Shown: positions 45,100 to 61,463, counted from the stretch's first letter. The stretch: DNA of 64,000 nucleotides from Deinococcus aerolatus (GCF_014647055.1 NZ_BMOL01000002.1:124001-188000), one strand, 5' to 3'. Notes: generated by a model not told the origin, from the sequence alone. Made by a program: numbers and translations.

Positions 45100-48000
45100 A
45101 TGCTGCGAACCATCACCCTGCAGGGCTTCAAGAGTTTCGCCGAACGCACCCGGCTGGAGTTCGGTCCCGGTGTCAGCGCCGTGATCGGCCCCAACGGCAG
45201 CGGCAAGAGCAATGTCGTGGAGGGCCTGCGCTGGGTCACCCACGGGGCGCGGGCCCGTGAACTGCGGGCCGGGCGCGGCAGCGAGCTGATTTTTCACGGC
45301 AGCGGCAGCAAGGCCCCGCTGGGGCTGGCCGAGGTGCAACTGGAGTTGCAGACCCCGGAGGGCCGACTCAACCTGTCGCGGCGCATCTACCGCGACGGCG
45401 CGGGGGAGCAGGACCTGAACGGGCGGCCCGTGCGTGCCCGCGACGTTCAGGCGGCCCTGCGTGGCACGGGGCTGGGGCCGGGCGGCTTGGCGGTGATTGG
45501 CCAGGGCGAGGTGAGCGGCGTGGTGGGCGCCGAGGGCCGTACGCTGCTGGGCTACGTGCAGGAGGCCGCCGGCCTGTCACGCGCCGTCAGTGCCCGCCAG
45601 GAAACCGAGGCGCGGCTCAGGGAGGCCGACGCGCATCTCGACCGCCTGCGGCTGGTGCTGGACGAGCGCGAGGCCGCCGTGTCGCGCCTGGAACGCGCCG
45701 CCGCGCTGGCCCGCCGCTGGCGCGAGCTGGGCCTGCGAATCCTGACACTGGAAGACGCCCTGAAACGCGAGCGGCAGGCCACGCTACACCGAGAGATCGC
45801 CGGGGCGCTGGCCGAGACGGCGCAGTTGGAACTGCAGAGTGCTGGGCTGGCCGCCGGGGTGCAGGCCGCCGCCGCCGGGGTGGAGGCCGCCCGCGAGGCC
45901 GCGCAGGACGCCCGTGCCCGCCGCGACGCGCATGCCGGCGCCCTGGACGCCCTCAAGGCGGCCCGCGACGCCCACGCGCAGGCCGAACGCTACCGCGCGC
46001 ACCTGCGCGGTGAGGCCGCCGCGTTGGAGGCAGAGTTGTCGGGCCTGCCGACCTCGGCCCCGGCCCAGCCCGCCGCCGATCTGGCTGCGCTGGAGGCCGG
46101 CGCCGCCCGCATCCGCAGCGACGCCGAGGCCGCCGAACGCCGCGCCCGCACGCTGGACGCCGAACTGACCCGTGCCCGCACGCTGGCCGCCCGCGCCGCC
46201 GAGGGGCTGGCCCGCAGCGAGGCCAGCCGCGAGACCCTGCGGGCCGAACTGGAGCGGGCCGAGGGCAACCTTGAAACCGCCCGTGACGCGCTGGAGGCTG
46301 CCGCCGAACGCCTCGCCCTCTCAGCTCACGCCCGCGAATACGCGGAGGGGCAGTACGCCGCGCTGGCCGCCGCCCGCGAGGCCGCCGCTGCCCAGGAGCG
46401 GCATGTGGCCAGCGAACTGGCCCGTGTCCAGGCCAGTGTGGCCCCGCTGCGGCGCGAACGGGAGCGTCTCCAGGCCACCCTGAACAGCTACGCCCGTTAC
46501 GGCGAGGGCGCCCGCAACGCACTGCGGCTGGACCACCCCGGCATCGTGGGCTCGGTGGCGGACCTGCTGACGGTCCCCGCCGAATATGAGACCGCCATCG
46601 GGGCGGCGCTGGGCCGGCGGCTGGAACAGGTGGTGGTGGGAGCCGCCGACGACGCCCGCGACATCATCGAGGAACTGAAACGCGCCGGGGGCCGGGCCAC
46701 CTTTCTGCCGCTGGACCTGCTGCGTGCCCGCCCGCGCCGCGACGCCGGGTTTCTGCACGAGCCGGGCGTGGTGGGCAATCTGGCGGACCTGTGCCCCAGT
46801 GATCCGCCGCTGGTGGGTCAGGCAATCCTGGCCGACACGCTGGTGGTGCAGGACCTGCGGGCGGCCAACCGGATCGCGCGCTCGCACAGCAACCGCCCGC
46901 GCCTGGTCACGCTGGGCGGCGAACTGGTGGAACCCGGCGGGGCCATCACCGGGGGGCGCCTGCGCGACAGCGGCGCGGGCGTCCTGAGCGATCAGCGGCG
47001 CTTTCAGGAGCTGGAGGCGGAACTGGCCGAGGCCGACGCGCTGGCTCAGCGGTTTTCGGCGCAGCTGGAACAGGCGCGGATGACCCTGAACGGCGGCAGT
47101 GAACGCCACGACGCGCTGCTGGCCGCCCGCGAACGCGCGGTCCGCGAGGAACGGGACGCCGAGCGCCGCGTGACCGAATTGACCGCGCAGATCAGGAGCC
47201 TGAACGAGAACCGGGACCGTCTGCTGGCCCGGCTGGTGCCGGAGGCGGAGGCCCCCTCTGCTCCAGAATTGCCGGATGTGGAAGGGCTGGAAGCCGAACT
47301 CACTGCCGCCCGGCACACCGCCGAGACGGGCCGGGCGGCCGAGCGCGGGGCTGCCGAGGAACTGGCCCTGGCCCGCGAACTGGCCTCGGCGTGGCGGGCC
47401 TACGGTGCGGCCCAGACCCGCGCCGCCGATCTGCGGGTGCGCCTGGAAGCCAATGCCGGGGCCGCTGCCGCCCAGGACGCGCATCTGGAGGCCGCCGCCG
47501 CCGAACTGGCGCGGCGTGAGGTCGCCCTGGTGGACCTGGATGAGACCGAATTTCAGCGTGCCGAGGCCGCCCGCGAGGCCGCCGCGCTGGCCTACGCCAA
47601 CCTGATCGGCACCCAGAACCGGGTGCGCGCCCGCCTGGACGATCTGCGGGTGCTGGTGGCCCGCCGCGAGGGCAGCCTTGAACCCCTGTCCGACGGCTGC
47701 GTTCCGTCCGGCACTCCGCGCGAGTGGACGGCGGAACTGAATCGCGCCCGCGCCGAACTGGACGGGCTGGGCACCGTCAACGCCCGCGCCGAGGCCGATC
47801 ACGCCGCCGAACTGCACGAGCTCCAGGCCCAGCGCACCGAGGCCGCCGACGCGCAGGGGGCCACCGCCGAACTGCGTGCCCATCTGGGTGAACTGGAGGA
47901 CGCTGAGGACAGCGCCACCCGCGCCGCCTTCGCCCGCGTCAATGCCGCCTTCCGCGAGTACAGCGCCGAACTGCTGGGCGGCGAGGGTGAACTGGAAACC

Positions 48001-48411
48001 GAGACCGGCGACTCGGGCCGCCTGACGGGCCTGAGGCTGGCCGTACAGCCCAGGGGCAAGCGCACCCGCAACCTGAACCTCCTGAGCGCCGGGGAGCGCA
48101 CCATGGCCGGCCTGGGCTTCCTGTTCGCGCTGAACCATGCGGGCGGCGACGGCGGCGCGGGCGGCCTGCCCCTGGCCGTGCTGGACGAGGTGGACGCCCC
48201 ACTGGACGAGGCCAACATCCGCCGCTTCACCGCCTTTCTGGAGCGTTTCAGCGCACGCGGCGCGCAGTTTCTGCTGGTCACCCACCAGAAGGCCACGATG
48301 GAAGTCGCCACCGCCCTGTGGGGCGTGACCACCGACGGCAGCGGGGCCAGCCGCGTGCTGAGCATCAAGCAGGCCGAGGACGCGGCGCGGCGGGTGCTGG
48401 TGGAGGGTTAG
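45100..48411 (+). CDS. smc: Chromosome segregation protein SMC
   Basis: 1103 residues, slightly short for bacterial SMC (about 1150-1190). The ATPase head has Walker A GPNGSGKSN (30-38), and the C-terminal head has LLSAGERTMAGLGFLFAL as signature, with Ala in place of the first Gly of LSGGE, and VLDEVDAPLDEANIRRF as Walker B. Long Ala/Arg/Glu-rich coiled coils flank a hinge (about 465-610: HPGIVGSVADLLTVPAEYET to GGAITGGRLRDSG). Condenses and helps segregate chromosomes. No ribosome site is obvious; kleisin genes are not adjacent. Confidence 0.94.
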   Translation: MLRTITLQGFKSFAERTRLEFGPGVSAVIGPNGSGKSNVVEGLRWVTHGARARELRAGRGSELIFHGSGSKAPLGLAEVQLELQTPEGRLNLSRRIYRDGAGEQDLNGRPVRARDVQAALRGTGLGPGGLAVIGQGEVSGVVGAEGRTLLGYVQEAAGLSRAVSARQETEARLREADAHLDRLRLVLDEREAAVSRLERAAALARRWRELGLRILTLEDALKRERQATLHREIAGALAETAQLELQSAGLAAGVQAAAAGVEAAREAAQDARARRDAHAGALDALKAARDAHAQAERYRAHLRGEAAALEAELSGLPTSAPAQPAADLAALEAGAARIRSDAEAAERRARTLDAELTRARTLAARAAEGLARSEASRETLRAELERAEGNLETARDALEAAAERLALSAHAREYAEGQYAALAAAREAAAAQERHVASELARVQASVAPLRRERERLQATLNSYARYGEGARNALRLDHPGIVGSVADLLTVPAEYETAIGAALGRRLEQVVVGAADDARDIIEELKRAGGRATFLPLDLLRARPRRDAGFLHEPGVVGNLADLCPSDPPLVGQAILADTLVVQDLRAANRIARSHSNRPRLVTLGGELVEPGGAITGGRLRDSGAGVLSDQRRFQELEAELAEADALAQRFSAQLEQARMTLNGGSERHDALLAARERAVREERDAERRVTELTAQIRSLNENRDRLLARLVPEAEAPSAPELPDVEGLEAELTAARHTAETGRAAERGAAEELALARELASAWRAYGAAQTRAADLRVRLEANAGAAAAQDAHLEAAAAELARREVALVDLDETEFQRAEAAREAAALAYANLIGTQNRVRARLDDLRVLVARREGSLEPLSDGCVPSGTPREWTAELNRARAELDGLGTVNARAEADHAAELHELQAQRTEAADAQGATAELRAHLGELEDAEDSATRAAFARVNAAFREYSAELLGGEGELETETGDSGRLTGLRLAVQPRGKRTRNLNLLSAGERTMAGLGFLFALNHAGGDGGAGGLPLAVLDEVDAPLDEANIRRFTAFLERFSARGAQFLLVTHQKATMEVATALWGVTTDGSGASRVLSIKQAEDAARRVLVEG

Positions 48412-49052
48412 GACTGGGGCATGAAGGCGTCCAGTTCCCGCTGCAGCTCCTGGTAAAACTGCGCGATATGAATGCCGTCGCAGGCGGCGTGGTTGGCGCG
48501 CAGCGCCACCGGCATTCGCAACCGCCCCGCGCTTCGCTCGTAGCGTCCCACTGTGACAACGGGCAATAGATAATCCGCTGCATCCTGAATGTTCAGCTCG
48601 AACGCGCTGAAGCCCAGCCACGGCGTGACCGAGATGTTCAGCGCGTTGGGCGGCGTCCCTGGTTTGGGCAGATAGTCCGGCAGCGGGCCGTAGTGCTGGG
48701 CGTCGGCATGATGGTGTTCCAGAAATTCACCGAGGCTGCTGCCCAGCTCTGTCCACAACGCCGAAAAGGTCTCTGTCTCCGGATGAACGACGGTGTAGAG
48801 GGGCAGGACGCTGTCCCAGATGCCGGGCTGGGTGCCGTCGAGCAGGCCCATCCTCAGCGCGGGGAGCCGATTGACCACCGCGCAGATGGAATAGATCAGG
48901 GCGGGAACGAAGGGCCACCCTCTTTCTTTCAGCCGTTCCCTGAACGACGTCACGTCCACAGAGACCGTGACGTTGAATGTGCAGGGGTTCTGCCGGAAGT
49001 GCTGATAAATCTGGCGACGGGGCCAGGTGGTCAGGTCAAGGGGGCGCAGCAT
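48408..49052 (-). CDS. Chloramphenicol O-acetyltransferase-like protein (CatA family)
   Basis: 214 residues, the length of type A CAT trimers. The catalytic motif is ALRANHAACDGIHIAQFYQE (HxxxDG), with NPCTFNVTVSVDVTSFRERL near the start and NALNISVTPWLGFSAFELN as the substrate-facing strand. It could acetylate chloramphenicol or a related hydroxyl; being chromosomal with host-like composition, resistance cannot be assumed. Its stop overlaps the smc stop by 4 nt, tail to tail. Confidence 0.87.
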   Translation of the reverse strand: MLRPLDLTTWPRRQIYQHFRQNPCTFNVTVSVDVTSFRERLKERGWPFVPALIYSICAVVNRLPALRMGLLDGTQPGIWDSVLPLYTVVHPETETFSALWTELGSSLGEFLEHHHADAQHYGPLPDYLPKPGTPPNALNISVTPWLGFSAFELNIQDAADYLLPVVTVGRYERSAGRLRMPVALRANHAACDGIHIAQFYQELQRELDAFMPQS

Positions 49053-49165
49053 TCCCGCACTCTAGCGGCGTCAACCGCCGTGCCCTGCATTCGCCATTGT
49101 GCCTTCCCCCCGAATACGCCACAACGCTCAAGGCGGCGTGCGGCCAGATTTGCGACAATGGACCG

Positions 49166-49549
49166 ATGAACACCCCGACTCCACAACAGGCACTGACCGA
49201 ATTCCTGTCCTGCTGGCAGAAACGGGATTACTCCAGCATGTCGCGGCTGCTGCCCGCGCAGGGCACGCCGCCAAAGAAGCAAACGGTCAAGGCCACCCGT
49301 GAGCTGTACGGCCCCCAGAAACTGACCGACTTCAACCTGCTGGCCGCCCGCGACACGGACCCCGCCGCCACCAACCTGGACGTGGAACTGCACTACCGCG
49401 AGGCCGGAGAGCTGGAAGTCAGGCGCTGGCGCTTCCGCATGGTGTACGTCAACGACGCCGGGCAGCCGATTCCGCGCAATCAGCCCTCGGGCCGCTGGAA
49501 GCCGTATGTCAAGCGCATCCTGCCGGACCCCCCGGCGCTGCGGGCCTGA
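49166..49549 (+). CDS. Hypothetical protein (127 residues)
   Basis: Small soluble protein: QALTEFLSCWQKRDYSSMSR, ATRELYGPQKLTDFNLLAAR and REAGELEVRRWRFRMVYVND. The opening helix followed by a curved sheet suggests an NTF2-like fold, but this is only a shape argument. No ribosome site; GACAAT lies 6 nt before the ATG. It ends just before a strong terminator shared with the PfkB gene. Confidence 0.7.
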   Translation: MNTPTPQQALTEFLSCWQKRDYSSMSRLLPAQGTPPKKQTVKATRELYGPQKLTDFNLLAARDTDPAATNLDVELHYREAGELEVRRWRFRMVYVNDAGQPIPRNQPSGRWKPYVKRILPDPPALRA

Positions 49550-49564
49550 CCCAGGGCTGGGGAA

Positions 49565-49610
49565 AAACAGGGAGTCACCGGGACGACATTCGCCCGGTGA
49601 CTCCCTGTTT
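49565..49610. terminator. Strong bidirectional terminator
   Basis: A perfect 18-bp stem (49565-49582 with 49593-49610) and 10-nt loop with A/T runs on both sides, between convergent genes. Confidence 0.93.
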
Positions 49611-49631
49611 CTATGCCTGCGGTGCTGAAAC

Positions 49632-50579
49632 CTACTTCCTGGTGCTTTTCGGGACCGCGACGGCCAGATCGGCGGCGGTGATCGGGTGTTCCTGCGCGCC
49701 GAAGCCGGTGGCGGCCAGCGCTCCAGCGGCGTTGGCGGCGCGCGCACTCTCAGCCATGCTGGCCCCCGACAGGATCGCGTGGGCAAAAGTGGCGGTAAAG
49801 GTATCGCCCGCACCGGTGGAATCCACCACCGCGGCGCCTTGCGGCGGCACGGCGTCGACCAGCTCAGTCTCGGTGGGGGTCCAGATGATGCTGCCCATCT
49901 TGCCCACCTTGACCACCACCCGCTGCGCCCCGGCCTCGCCCAGTTGCTTCAGCGCCGCGCTGATCGAACGGGTTCCGGTCAGCGCCTGAAGTTCGTGCTG
50001 GTTGAGCGTCAGGTAGTTCGAGCGCAGCGCCTCGTCGCGCAGGCCGGTGCCCACCTTGTTGACGGCGCCGGTGCCCAGATCGATAAAGACCGGCACGTCT
50101 TTCTTGGCGTTGCGGGCGTACTCGACGGCCTGCAGGGTGAATTCGCGCTGCGGCCCCTCGATCAGGCTGTAGGCGTTGACGATCAGGGCGTCGCACACCT
50201 CCACGTCCTTCTTCTTCAGTTTGGCCGGGTCCAGCTGCCGGTTGGCCGCGCCGTCGCTGATCATGGTCCGCTGGCCGTCGGCGGTCTGCATCAGCGTGAT
50301 GGTGCTGGTCAGGTGGCTGGCGCTGCGCTGGATGGCGGCCTCACTGACGCCGCTCTCGCGCACGCGGCTCAGAGCGTAGTCGGCAAAGGGATCGTCGCCG
50401 ACACAGGCGGCCAGCGTGACGGTGTGGCCCAGCCGGGCCAGCGTCACGGCAATGGTGCCGCCCGCGCCGCCGGGCTTCATGCTGGCGCGCAGGGGAGTCA
50501 CTTCCTCGCCGGGCCGGGGCAGTTTGTTCAGGTGATACAGGTGGTCAACGGTCACGTCGCCGATTACGTAGAACTTCAA
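49632..50579 (-). CDS. PfkB-family carbohydrate kinase
   Basis: 315-residue ribokinase-fold kinase. Starts FYVIGDVTVDHLYHL with MKPGGAGGTIAVTLARLG (PfkB signature 1) and VDSTGAGDTFTATFAHAIL (signature 2 with catalytic Asp). It resembles sugar or nucleoside kinases; substrate unassigned. The start is TTG at 50579, supported by GGAGG nine nt upstream. A short GC-rich hairpin directly abuts that ribosome site. Confidence 0.88.
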   Translation of the reverse strand: MKFYVIGDVTVDHLYHLNKLPRPGEEVTPLRASMKPGGAGGTIAVTLARLGHTVTLAACVGDDPFADYALSRVRESGVSEAAIQRSASHLTSTITLMQTADGQRTMISDGAANRQLDPAKLKKKDVEVCDALIVNAYSLIEGPQREFTLQAVEYARNAKKDVPVFIDLGTGAVNKVGTGLRDEALRSNYLTLNQHELQALTGTRSISAALKQLGEAGAQRVVVKVGKMGSIIWTPTETELVDAVPPQGAAVVDSTGAGDTFTATFAHAILSGASMAESARAANAAGALAATGFGAQEHPITAADLAVAVPKSTRK

Positions 50580-50720
50580 GGGAAAACCTCCGGGGCGGAC
50601 CCCGTTTTGGGAAGGTGATGTCGCGCGGGCAACGTCACTGAAAAGCCGGCACAGCCGGGGCGGACAGCCCCGTGATCGGGAGGGTCAGGCCAGTGGAGAG
50701 CAGACACAAATTCGTAAGCG
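50580..50720 (-). promoter_or_regulatory. Structured leader of the PfkB-kinase gene
   Basis: 141 nt between rsmA and the kinase. CGGGG/CCCCG (50591-50595 with 50600-50604) overlaps the edge of the ribosome site. Further out, GGGGC/GCCCC (50657-50661 with 50667-50671) and CCGGC/GCCGG (50646-50650 with 50654-50658) share bases, so they are mutually exclusive. No known riboswitch recognised. Confidence 0.35.
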
Positions 50721-51593
<873 letters not shown>

Positions 51594-51801
51594 CAGGGCA
51601 GGGTCTCCATGCGGGCGGCCCGCAGGGGAACTGTCAGGGCGCGTCAGTATACCCGTGCAGTGCCCCCGAAAAGGGGCCGCGGTGCGGGTCCCCTAGAAGA
51701 ACACGCCTTTCTGGACCCGGGCTGAGGACTTCCCTGGCCTGCCACCTCTCATCCAGGCTGCGGGTTACCGGGCGGCGCAACAGATGCCTGCCCGTCTCCG
51801 C

Positions 51802-51807
51802 TACCAT
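51802..51807 (+). promoter_or_regulatory. -10 element TACCAT, leaderless hrpB
   Basis: TACCAT ends 6 nt before the ATG at 51814. Confidence 0.55.
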
Positions 51808-51813
51808 TCCCCT

Positions 51814-54324
<2,511 letters not shown>

Positions 54325-54447
54325 CCGGGGTGACTGGTGCTGTTCGCCGGCTGTGGCCTGGGCTGGACGTCACGTACGAGCGCGGCTTCACCACCCGCCT
54401 CGGCAGGGTGACCGGCAGGCCACCGGCTGAACGTTCTCGACGTCCTG

Positions 54448-54453
54448 TAAGCT
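54448..54453 (+). promoter_or_regulatory. -10 element TAAGCT upstream of the wecB leader ORF
   Basis: TAAGCT ends exactly 6 nt before an ATG at 54460, the leaderless geometry. Confidence 0.55.
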
Positions 54454-54459
54454 GACCTG

Positions 54460-54540
54460 ATGACCACGCCAGCCGCCGGCGTGGTGTGTGCTGCTGTTCC
54501 TGATTCCCGCCCTGACGCTTCTCCTGAGGACCTCCCATGA
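54460..54540 (+). CDS. Leaderless 26-codon upstream ORF overlapping wecB
   Basis: Starts 6 nt after TAAGCT and runs 26 codons ([17 protein letters not shown], then an acidic Pro-rich end) to a TGA that shares ATGA with the wecB start. Several codons end in T (GCT, GTT, CCT, GAT), unlike neighbouring genes, so the peptide itself may not be selected. wecB has its own GAGG site inside the ORF, so ribosomes translating the ORF would arrive at the wecB start. Confidence 0.5.
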   Translation: MTTPAAGVVCAAVPDSRPDASPEDLP

Positions 54541-55673
54541 CTGACAAACGCATCGTTCTCGCCTTCGGCACCCGCCCGGAGGCCACCAAGATGGCCCCGG
54601 TGTACGCGGCGGTGGCCGCCCAGCCGGGCCTGCGCCCGCTGATCCTGTCCACCGGGCAGCAGCGCGAGATGCTCGACGGCGCCCTGAGCGTCTTCGGCCT
54701 GACCCCAGACCGTGACCTGAACGTGATGACCGAGCGCCAGACCCTCGCGGACCTGACCGCCCGCATCGTCCCGCAGGCGGGGCGCGTGCTGCGCGAGATG
54801 GGCGCGGACCTGGTGCTGGTCCACGGCGACACCTCCACGTCCTTCTGCGTGGCCCTGTCCGCCTTTTACGAGGGCATTCCGGTGGGCCACGTCGAGGCGG
54901 GCCTGCGCAGCGGTGACATGCGCGAACCCTTTCCGGAAGAGGCCAACCGTCGCCTGACCGGCGTGCTGAGCGCCCTGGATTTCTCGCCCACCTCCGGCAG
55001 CCGGGCCAATCTGCTGCGCGAGGGCAAGGCGGAGGCTGGCATCTTCGTGACCGGGCAGACGGCTGTGGACGCCGTGCGCGAGGTGGCCGGGCGGGTGCCG
55101 CTACGCCCAGACTGGCAGGCCCGCGTGGACGCTGGACAGCCGCTGGTGACGGTGACCATGCACCGACGCGAGAACCAGCCCACCATGCGCGAGATGGCGC
55201 AGGCGCTGGCCCATGTGGCCCAGGCGCACCCGGACCACCACTTCATCTACCCGGTTCACCTGTCGCCCGCCGTGCAGGAAGCGGTGCGTCCGGTGCTGGA
55301 AGGCCTGCCCAACTTCGAGCTGACCGCCCCGCTGCACTACAGCGACATGGCCCCGCTGATGGCGGCCTCGGTGCTGCTGGCCACCGACAGCGGCGGTTTG
55401 CAGGAAGAAGGTGCGGCGCTGGGCGTGCCGGTGGCCGTCCTGCGCAACGTCACCGAGCGCCCCGAGGGGCTGGAAGCCGGCGTGCTGAAGCTGGCGGGCA
55501 ATGATTCCGCACAGCTTCAGGCCGTGCTCAATGGCCTGCTGGACAGCCCCGACACCCTGCGGCAGATGCGTGAGGCCCGCAACCCCTACGGCGATGGTCA
55601 GGCGGCTGGCCGCATTGCGCGGGCCATCGCGTGGCACTTCGGCCTGGGCGAGCGTCCGGATGACTGGACCTGA
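54537..55673 (+). CDS. wecB: UDP-N-acetylglucosamine 2-epimerase (non-hydrolysing)
   Basis: 378 residues. Interconverts UDP-GlcNAc and UDP-ManNAc for surface polysaccharide synthesis. Family signatures are [76 protein letters not shown] and the UDP-binding [20 protein letters not shown]. It is preceded by a leaderless upstream ORF with an ATGA overlap. The next gene has its own promoter. Confidence 0.95.
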   Translation: MTDKRIVLAFGTRPEATKMAPVYAAVAAQPGLRPLILSTGQQREMLDGALSVFGLTPDRDLNVMTERQTLADLTARIVPQAGRVLREMGADLVLVHGDTSTSFCVALSAFYEGIPVGHVEAGLRSGDMREPFPEEANRRLTGVLSALDFSPTSGSRANLLREGKAEAGIFVTGQTAVDAVREVAGRVPLRPDWQARVDAGQPLVTVTMHRRENQPTMREMAQALAHVAQAHPDHHFIYPVHLSPAVQEAVRPVLEGLPNFELTAPLHYSDMAPLMAASVLLATDSGGLQEEGAALGVPVAVLRNVTERPEGLEAGVLKLAGNDSAQLQAVLNGLLDSPDTLRQMREARNPYGDGQAAGRIARAIAWHFGLGERPDDWT

Positions 55674-55704
55674 CGCCTGGGGCTGAGATTTCCGCTGCGC
55701 CGCG

Positions 55705-55710
55705 TATGCT
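55705..55710 (+). promoter_or_regulatory. -10 element TATGCT for the lipid kinase gene
   Basis: TATGCT ends 9 nt before the GTG at 55720. Confidence 0.5.
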
Positions 55711-55719
55711 GTGTTCCAC

Positions 55720-56655
55720 GTGAGCGCCCCTGAATCCTCGGTTCCCCCGCTGGCCGTCGTCCTCAATCCCCATGCGGGCGGGGGGCTGGCCACGCGCGAG
55801 TGGCCGCGCCTGGAAGCCGAGCTGAAGCGGCGCGGCCAGCCTTTCGAGCTGATTCTGGAGGGCAGCGGTGAGGACGCCCTGGCCCGCATCCAGGCCCTGC
55901 CCCCCCGCATTGGCGTGCTGGCGGTGGGCGGGGACGGCACGGTGGGGGCGCTGCTGCCCGCGCTGGTCTCGGTCCCGAAACGGCCGGGCCGCCCGCTGGC
56001 GGTGGTGCCGCTGGGCACCGGCAACGACTTCGCGGGCATGCTGGGCCTGAAGACTGGGCAGTTTGCCGAGGCCCTGGACCGCCTGAACTTCCAGCCGCGC
56101 GATGTGGATGCGCTGGAGGTCCGCATTCTGGAGGGCGACGGCGCGGGCCGCACCCATGTGTTGCTGAACGGCCTGGGCCTGGGCTTCGACGCCGCCGTGA
56201 CGGCCAACATGGCCCACGCGCCGGCCCGCTTTCAGGGCTTCGCGCGATATGCCTGGGCCGCCGTCGCCACCATCCGCGAACTGCACCTCTCGGACGTGCA
56301 GATCACGCTGGACGGACAGCCGTTCTACAGCGGCCCCAGCCCCATCGTTGCCGTGATGAACGGCACCCGCTACGGCGGTGGCTTTCAGATTAGCCCGCAG
56401 TCCAGCCCGCGCGACGGCCTGCTGGACGTGGTGGCGGGCGGTCCGATGAACCGGCTGCAACTGCTGCGGTTGATGTTGCGCGTGTTGCGCGGCAGTCACC
56501 TGGGGCAGCCCCAGGTTCACGCCGCGCAGGGCCGTGAGGTCACGGTGCGCTGGGCCGCACCCACGCCCCTGCATCTGGACGGCGATTTGCACGGTCAGGT
56601 GACGGCAATCCGGGTCCGGGTGTTAGAGGGCGCGGTGAAGCTACTGAACGGATGA
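55720..56655 (+). CDS. Diacylglycerol/lipid kinase family protein
   Basis: 311 residues of the DAGK/YegS family. The ATP-binding start is [17 protein letters not shown]; the catalytic loop is [16 protein letters not shown] and [17 protein letters not shown] carries the conserved GTGNDF. The C-terminal sandwich includes [17 protein letters not shown]. Phosphorylates a lipid hydroxyl such as diacylglycerol at the membrane. Start chosen at GTG 55720 because the GTG at 55711 abuts the -10. Confidence 0.9.
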   Translation: MSAPESSVPPLAVVLNPHAGGGLATREWPRLEAELKRRGQPFELILEGSGEDALARIQALPPRIGVLAVGGDGTVGALLPALVSVPKRPGRPLAVVPLGTGNDFAGMLGLKTGQFAEALDRLNFQPRDVDALEVRILEGDGAGRTHVLLNGLGLGFDAAVTANMAHAPARFQGFARYAWAAVATIRELHLSDVQITLDGQPFYSGPSPIVAVMNGTRYGGGFQISPQSSPRDGLLDVVAGGPMNRLQLLRLMLRVLRGSHLGQPQVHAAQGREVTVRWAAPTPLHLDGDLHGQVTAIRVRVLEGAVKLLNG

Positions 56656-56660
56656 GCTGG

Positions 56661-56703
56661 GAGGCTCATCGGGGGAAGTGCCTTCAGCACCCCGATGAGC
56701 CTC
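56661..56703. terminator. Bidirectional terminator between lipid kinase and asnS
   Basis: A perfect 14-bp stem (56661-56674 with 56690-56703) lies between the convergent stops at 56655 and 56710. Confidence 0.85.
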
Positions 56704-56709
56704 TGGTAT

Positions 56710-58053
<1,344 letters not shown>

Positions 58054-58060
58054 GCGCGGA

Positions 58061-58066
58061 ATTATG
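58061..58066 (-). promoter_or_regulatory. -10 element CATAAT, leaderless asnS
   Basis: CATAAT ends 7 nt before the ATG at 58053. Confidence 0.5.
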
Positions 58067-58137
58067 GCAGAGGCGGCGCTGGGTTGTCGGTGCGGCGGGT
58101 CCAGGGTGCCGGACGGGACACGGGGCGAGGGCCGTTC

Positions 58138-59292
<1,155 letters not shown>

Positions 59293-59302
59293 GCTGGGCG
59301 GC

Positions 59303-59308
59303 AGTCTA
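59303..59308 (-). promoter_or_regulatory. -10 element TAGACT before the glycosyltransferase
   Basis: TAGACT lies 10 nt before the GTG at 59292, longer than the usual 6-7 spacing. Confidence 0.4.
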
Positions 59309-59450
59309 GAGCATGGTGCGGGGCCTGAATGGGTTGGCAGGCTGCCGGAGGCCGGACACGTCATGTGGGCCGCGCCGCTGCCGCCCCCTGATTTCCCGCT
59401 TGCTCCACCTCCCCGTGAGACGATTTGAGCGCTGCCCAGTCGCTCCTCGC

Positions 59451-59456
59451 TATGCT
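59451..59456 (+). promoter_or_regulatory. -10 element TATGCT, leaderless hisA
   Basis: TATGCT ends 7 nt before the hisA ATG. Confidence 0.6.
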
Positions 59457-59463
59457 GCCGGGT

Positions 59464-60192
<729 letters not shown>

Positions 60193-60244
60193 CTCGGCTG
60201 GTCGCACCAGCCCTTCCCCCTTGCGGCGGCCCTGCGTCCCGCTG

Positions 60245-61420
60245 TTACTTCCGGCCCTTGCCCCCGGTCCAGCCCAGCAGCCGCAGCACGATCACGGCCG
60301 GCACGGCCAGGACGGCGCGCACGGCATTCCACAGCGTGCCGCGCACGGTGGGCAGCAGCCGCCCCTCGGCGCGGGTGGGGGCGTGCGGCAGCACCCGGGG
60401 CAGTTTTGCGTTGGCCGTGTCCAGGATCTCGCCCAGCCTGCCCGGCAGCGCCGGTCCCCGCTCCTTTTCCCTGCGGCTCGCGGCCAGCTCCTGCGCGGTG
60501 GGGGCGGGGCTGATGTGCGCGCCCTTGCCGGCCAGGGCCGCCTTCTTGTCCACGCTACCGGCGCCGCCCGCGCCGGAACCGAACTTCTGCGAGTAGACCC
60601 AGGTGACCTCGGCGCCAAAGAAGAAGACCATGCTGGAAAAGTAGATCCACAGCAGCAGCAGCACCAGCGAGCCGGCGGCCCCGAAGGCGCTGCCCGGCGC
60701 GAACTGGCCCAGATACAGCCCGATGCCCAGCTGGCCCACGGTGAACAGCACCGAGGTGATGGCCGAGCCGATCCAGACCTCGCGCCACTCCAGCCTGACG
60801 TTGGGCAGCACCTTGTACAGCGCGGCGAACACCACCGTCAGAATGCCCGCGCTGACCACGAAGGTGGCCACCCGCACGAAGAACGTGCCCAGCCCTATCA
60901 TCTCGCCCAGTTGCTCCGCGAAGGCCGCCAGGTATGTGTTGCCGATCAGAAAGGCGATAATGATCACGCCGATCAGCAGCACCAGTCCGAACGACACCAG
61001 CCGCGATTTGATCACGTTCAGGATGCCGTTGCCGGTGGCCGGTTCTGCCCCCCACAGGGTATTCAGAGCGTCCTGGAGCTGCACGAACAGGCCGGTGGAG
61101 CCCATGAACAGCGTCACGAAGCCCGCGATGCTGGCCAGCAGGGTGGACTGCTGCAGGCGGCTGCCGTCGGGCACGATGCCCTTGACGAATTCCACGGCGC
61201 TCTGGTTGAGGTTCTCGGCCAGAAACTCGAACAGGCGCTCCTGCACGTCGACGTTGGCCAGCAGGCCGCTGGCCACGGCCAGCACGAAGAACAGCAGCGG
61301 CGCAATGGCGAAGATGGCGTAGTACGCGATGGCGGCGGCCAGCCGCGGCGCCTTGTCCTGGCTGAAGGCCAGTGCGGAGTCGCGCAACAGGGTGAGCAGG
61401 TCGGCGGACGTGAACCTCAT
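60245..61420 (-). CDS. YihY/virulence factor BrkB family membrane protein
   Basis: 391 residues. The core (about 1-290) has six to seven transmembrane helices with family patterns [54 protein letters not shown] and [20 protein letters not shown], then [19 protein letters not shown]. An extra C-terminal cytoplasmic tail of about 100 residues, Lys/Arg/Pro rich and ending in another hydrophobic stretch, is longer than usual. Despite older names it is not an RNase; function is unsettled. Leaderless start. Confidence 0.9.
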   Translation of the reverse strand: MRFTSADLLTLLRDSALAFSQDKAPRLAAAIAYYAIFAIAPLLFFVLAVASGLLANVDVQERLFEFLAENLNQSAVEFVKGIVPDGSRLQQSTLLASIAGFVTLFMGSTGLFVQLQDALNTLWGAEPATGNGILNVIKSRLVSFGLVLLIGVIIIAFLIGNTYLAAFAEQLGEMIGLGTFFVRVATFVVSAGILTVVFAALYKVLPNVRLEWREVWIGSAITSVLFTVGQLGIGLYLGQFAPGSAFGAAGSLVLLLLWIYFSSMVFFFGAEVTWVYSQKFGSGAGGAGSVDKKAALAGKGAHISPAPTAQELAASRREKERGPALPGRLGEILDTANAKLPRVLPHAPTRAEGRLLPTVRGTLWNAVRAVLAVPAVIVLRLLGWTGGKGRK

Positions 61421-61427
61421 GCAGGGC

Positions 61428-61433
61428 AGTCTA
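61428..61433 (-). promoter_or_regulatory. -10 element TAGACT, leaderless yihY-like gene
   Basis: TAGACT ends 7 nt before the ATG at 61420. Confidence 0.6.
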
Positions 61434-61463
61434 CCGGGCGGGCCACGGCTGCCCCGGTTGACC

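Noticed and set aside
46321..48621. Long minus-strand open frame (about 765 codons) opposite smc
   Set aside because: Shadow of smc codon bias; no recognisable domain and no promoter or ribosome site.
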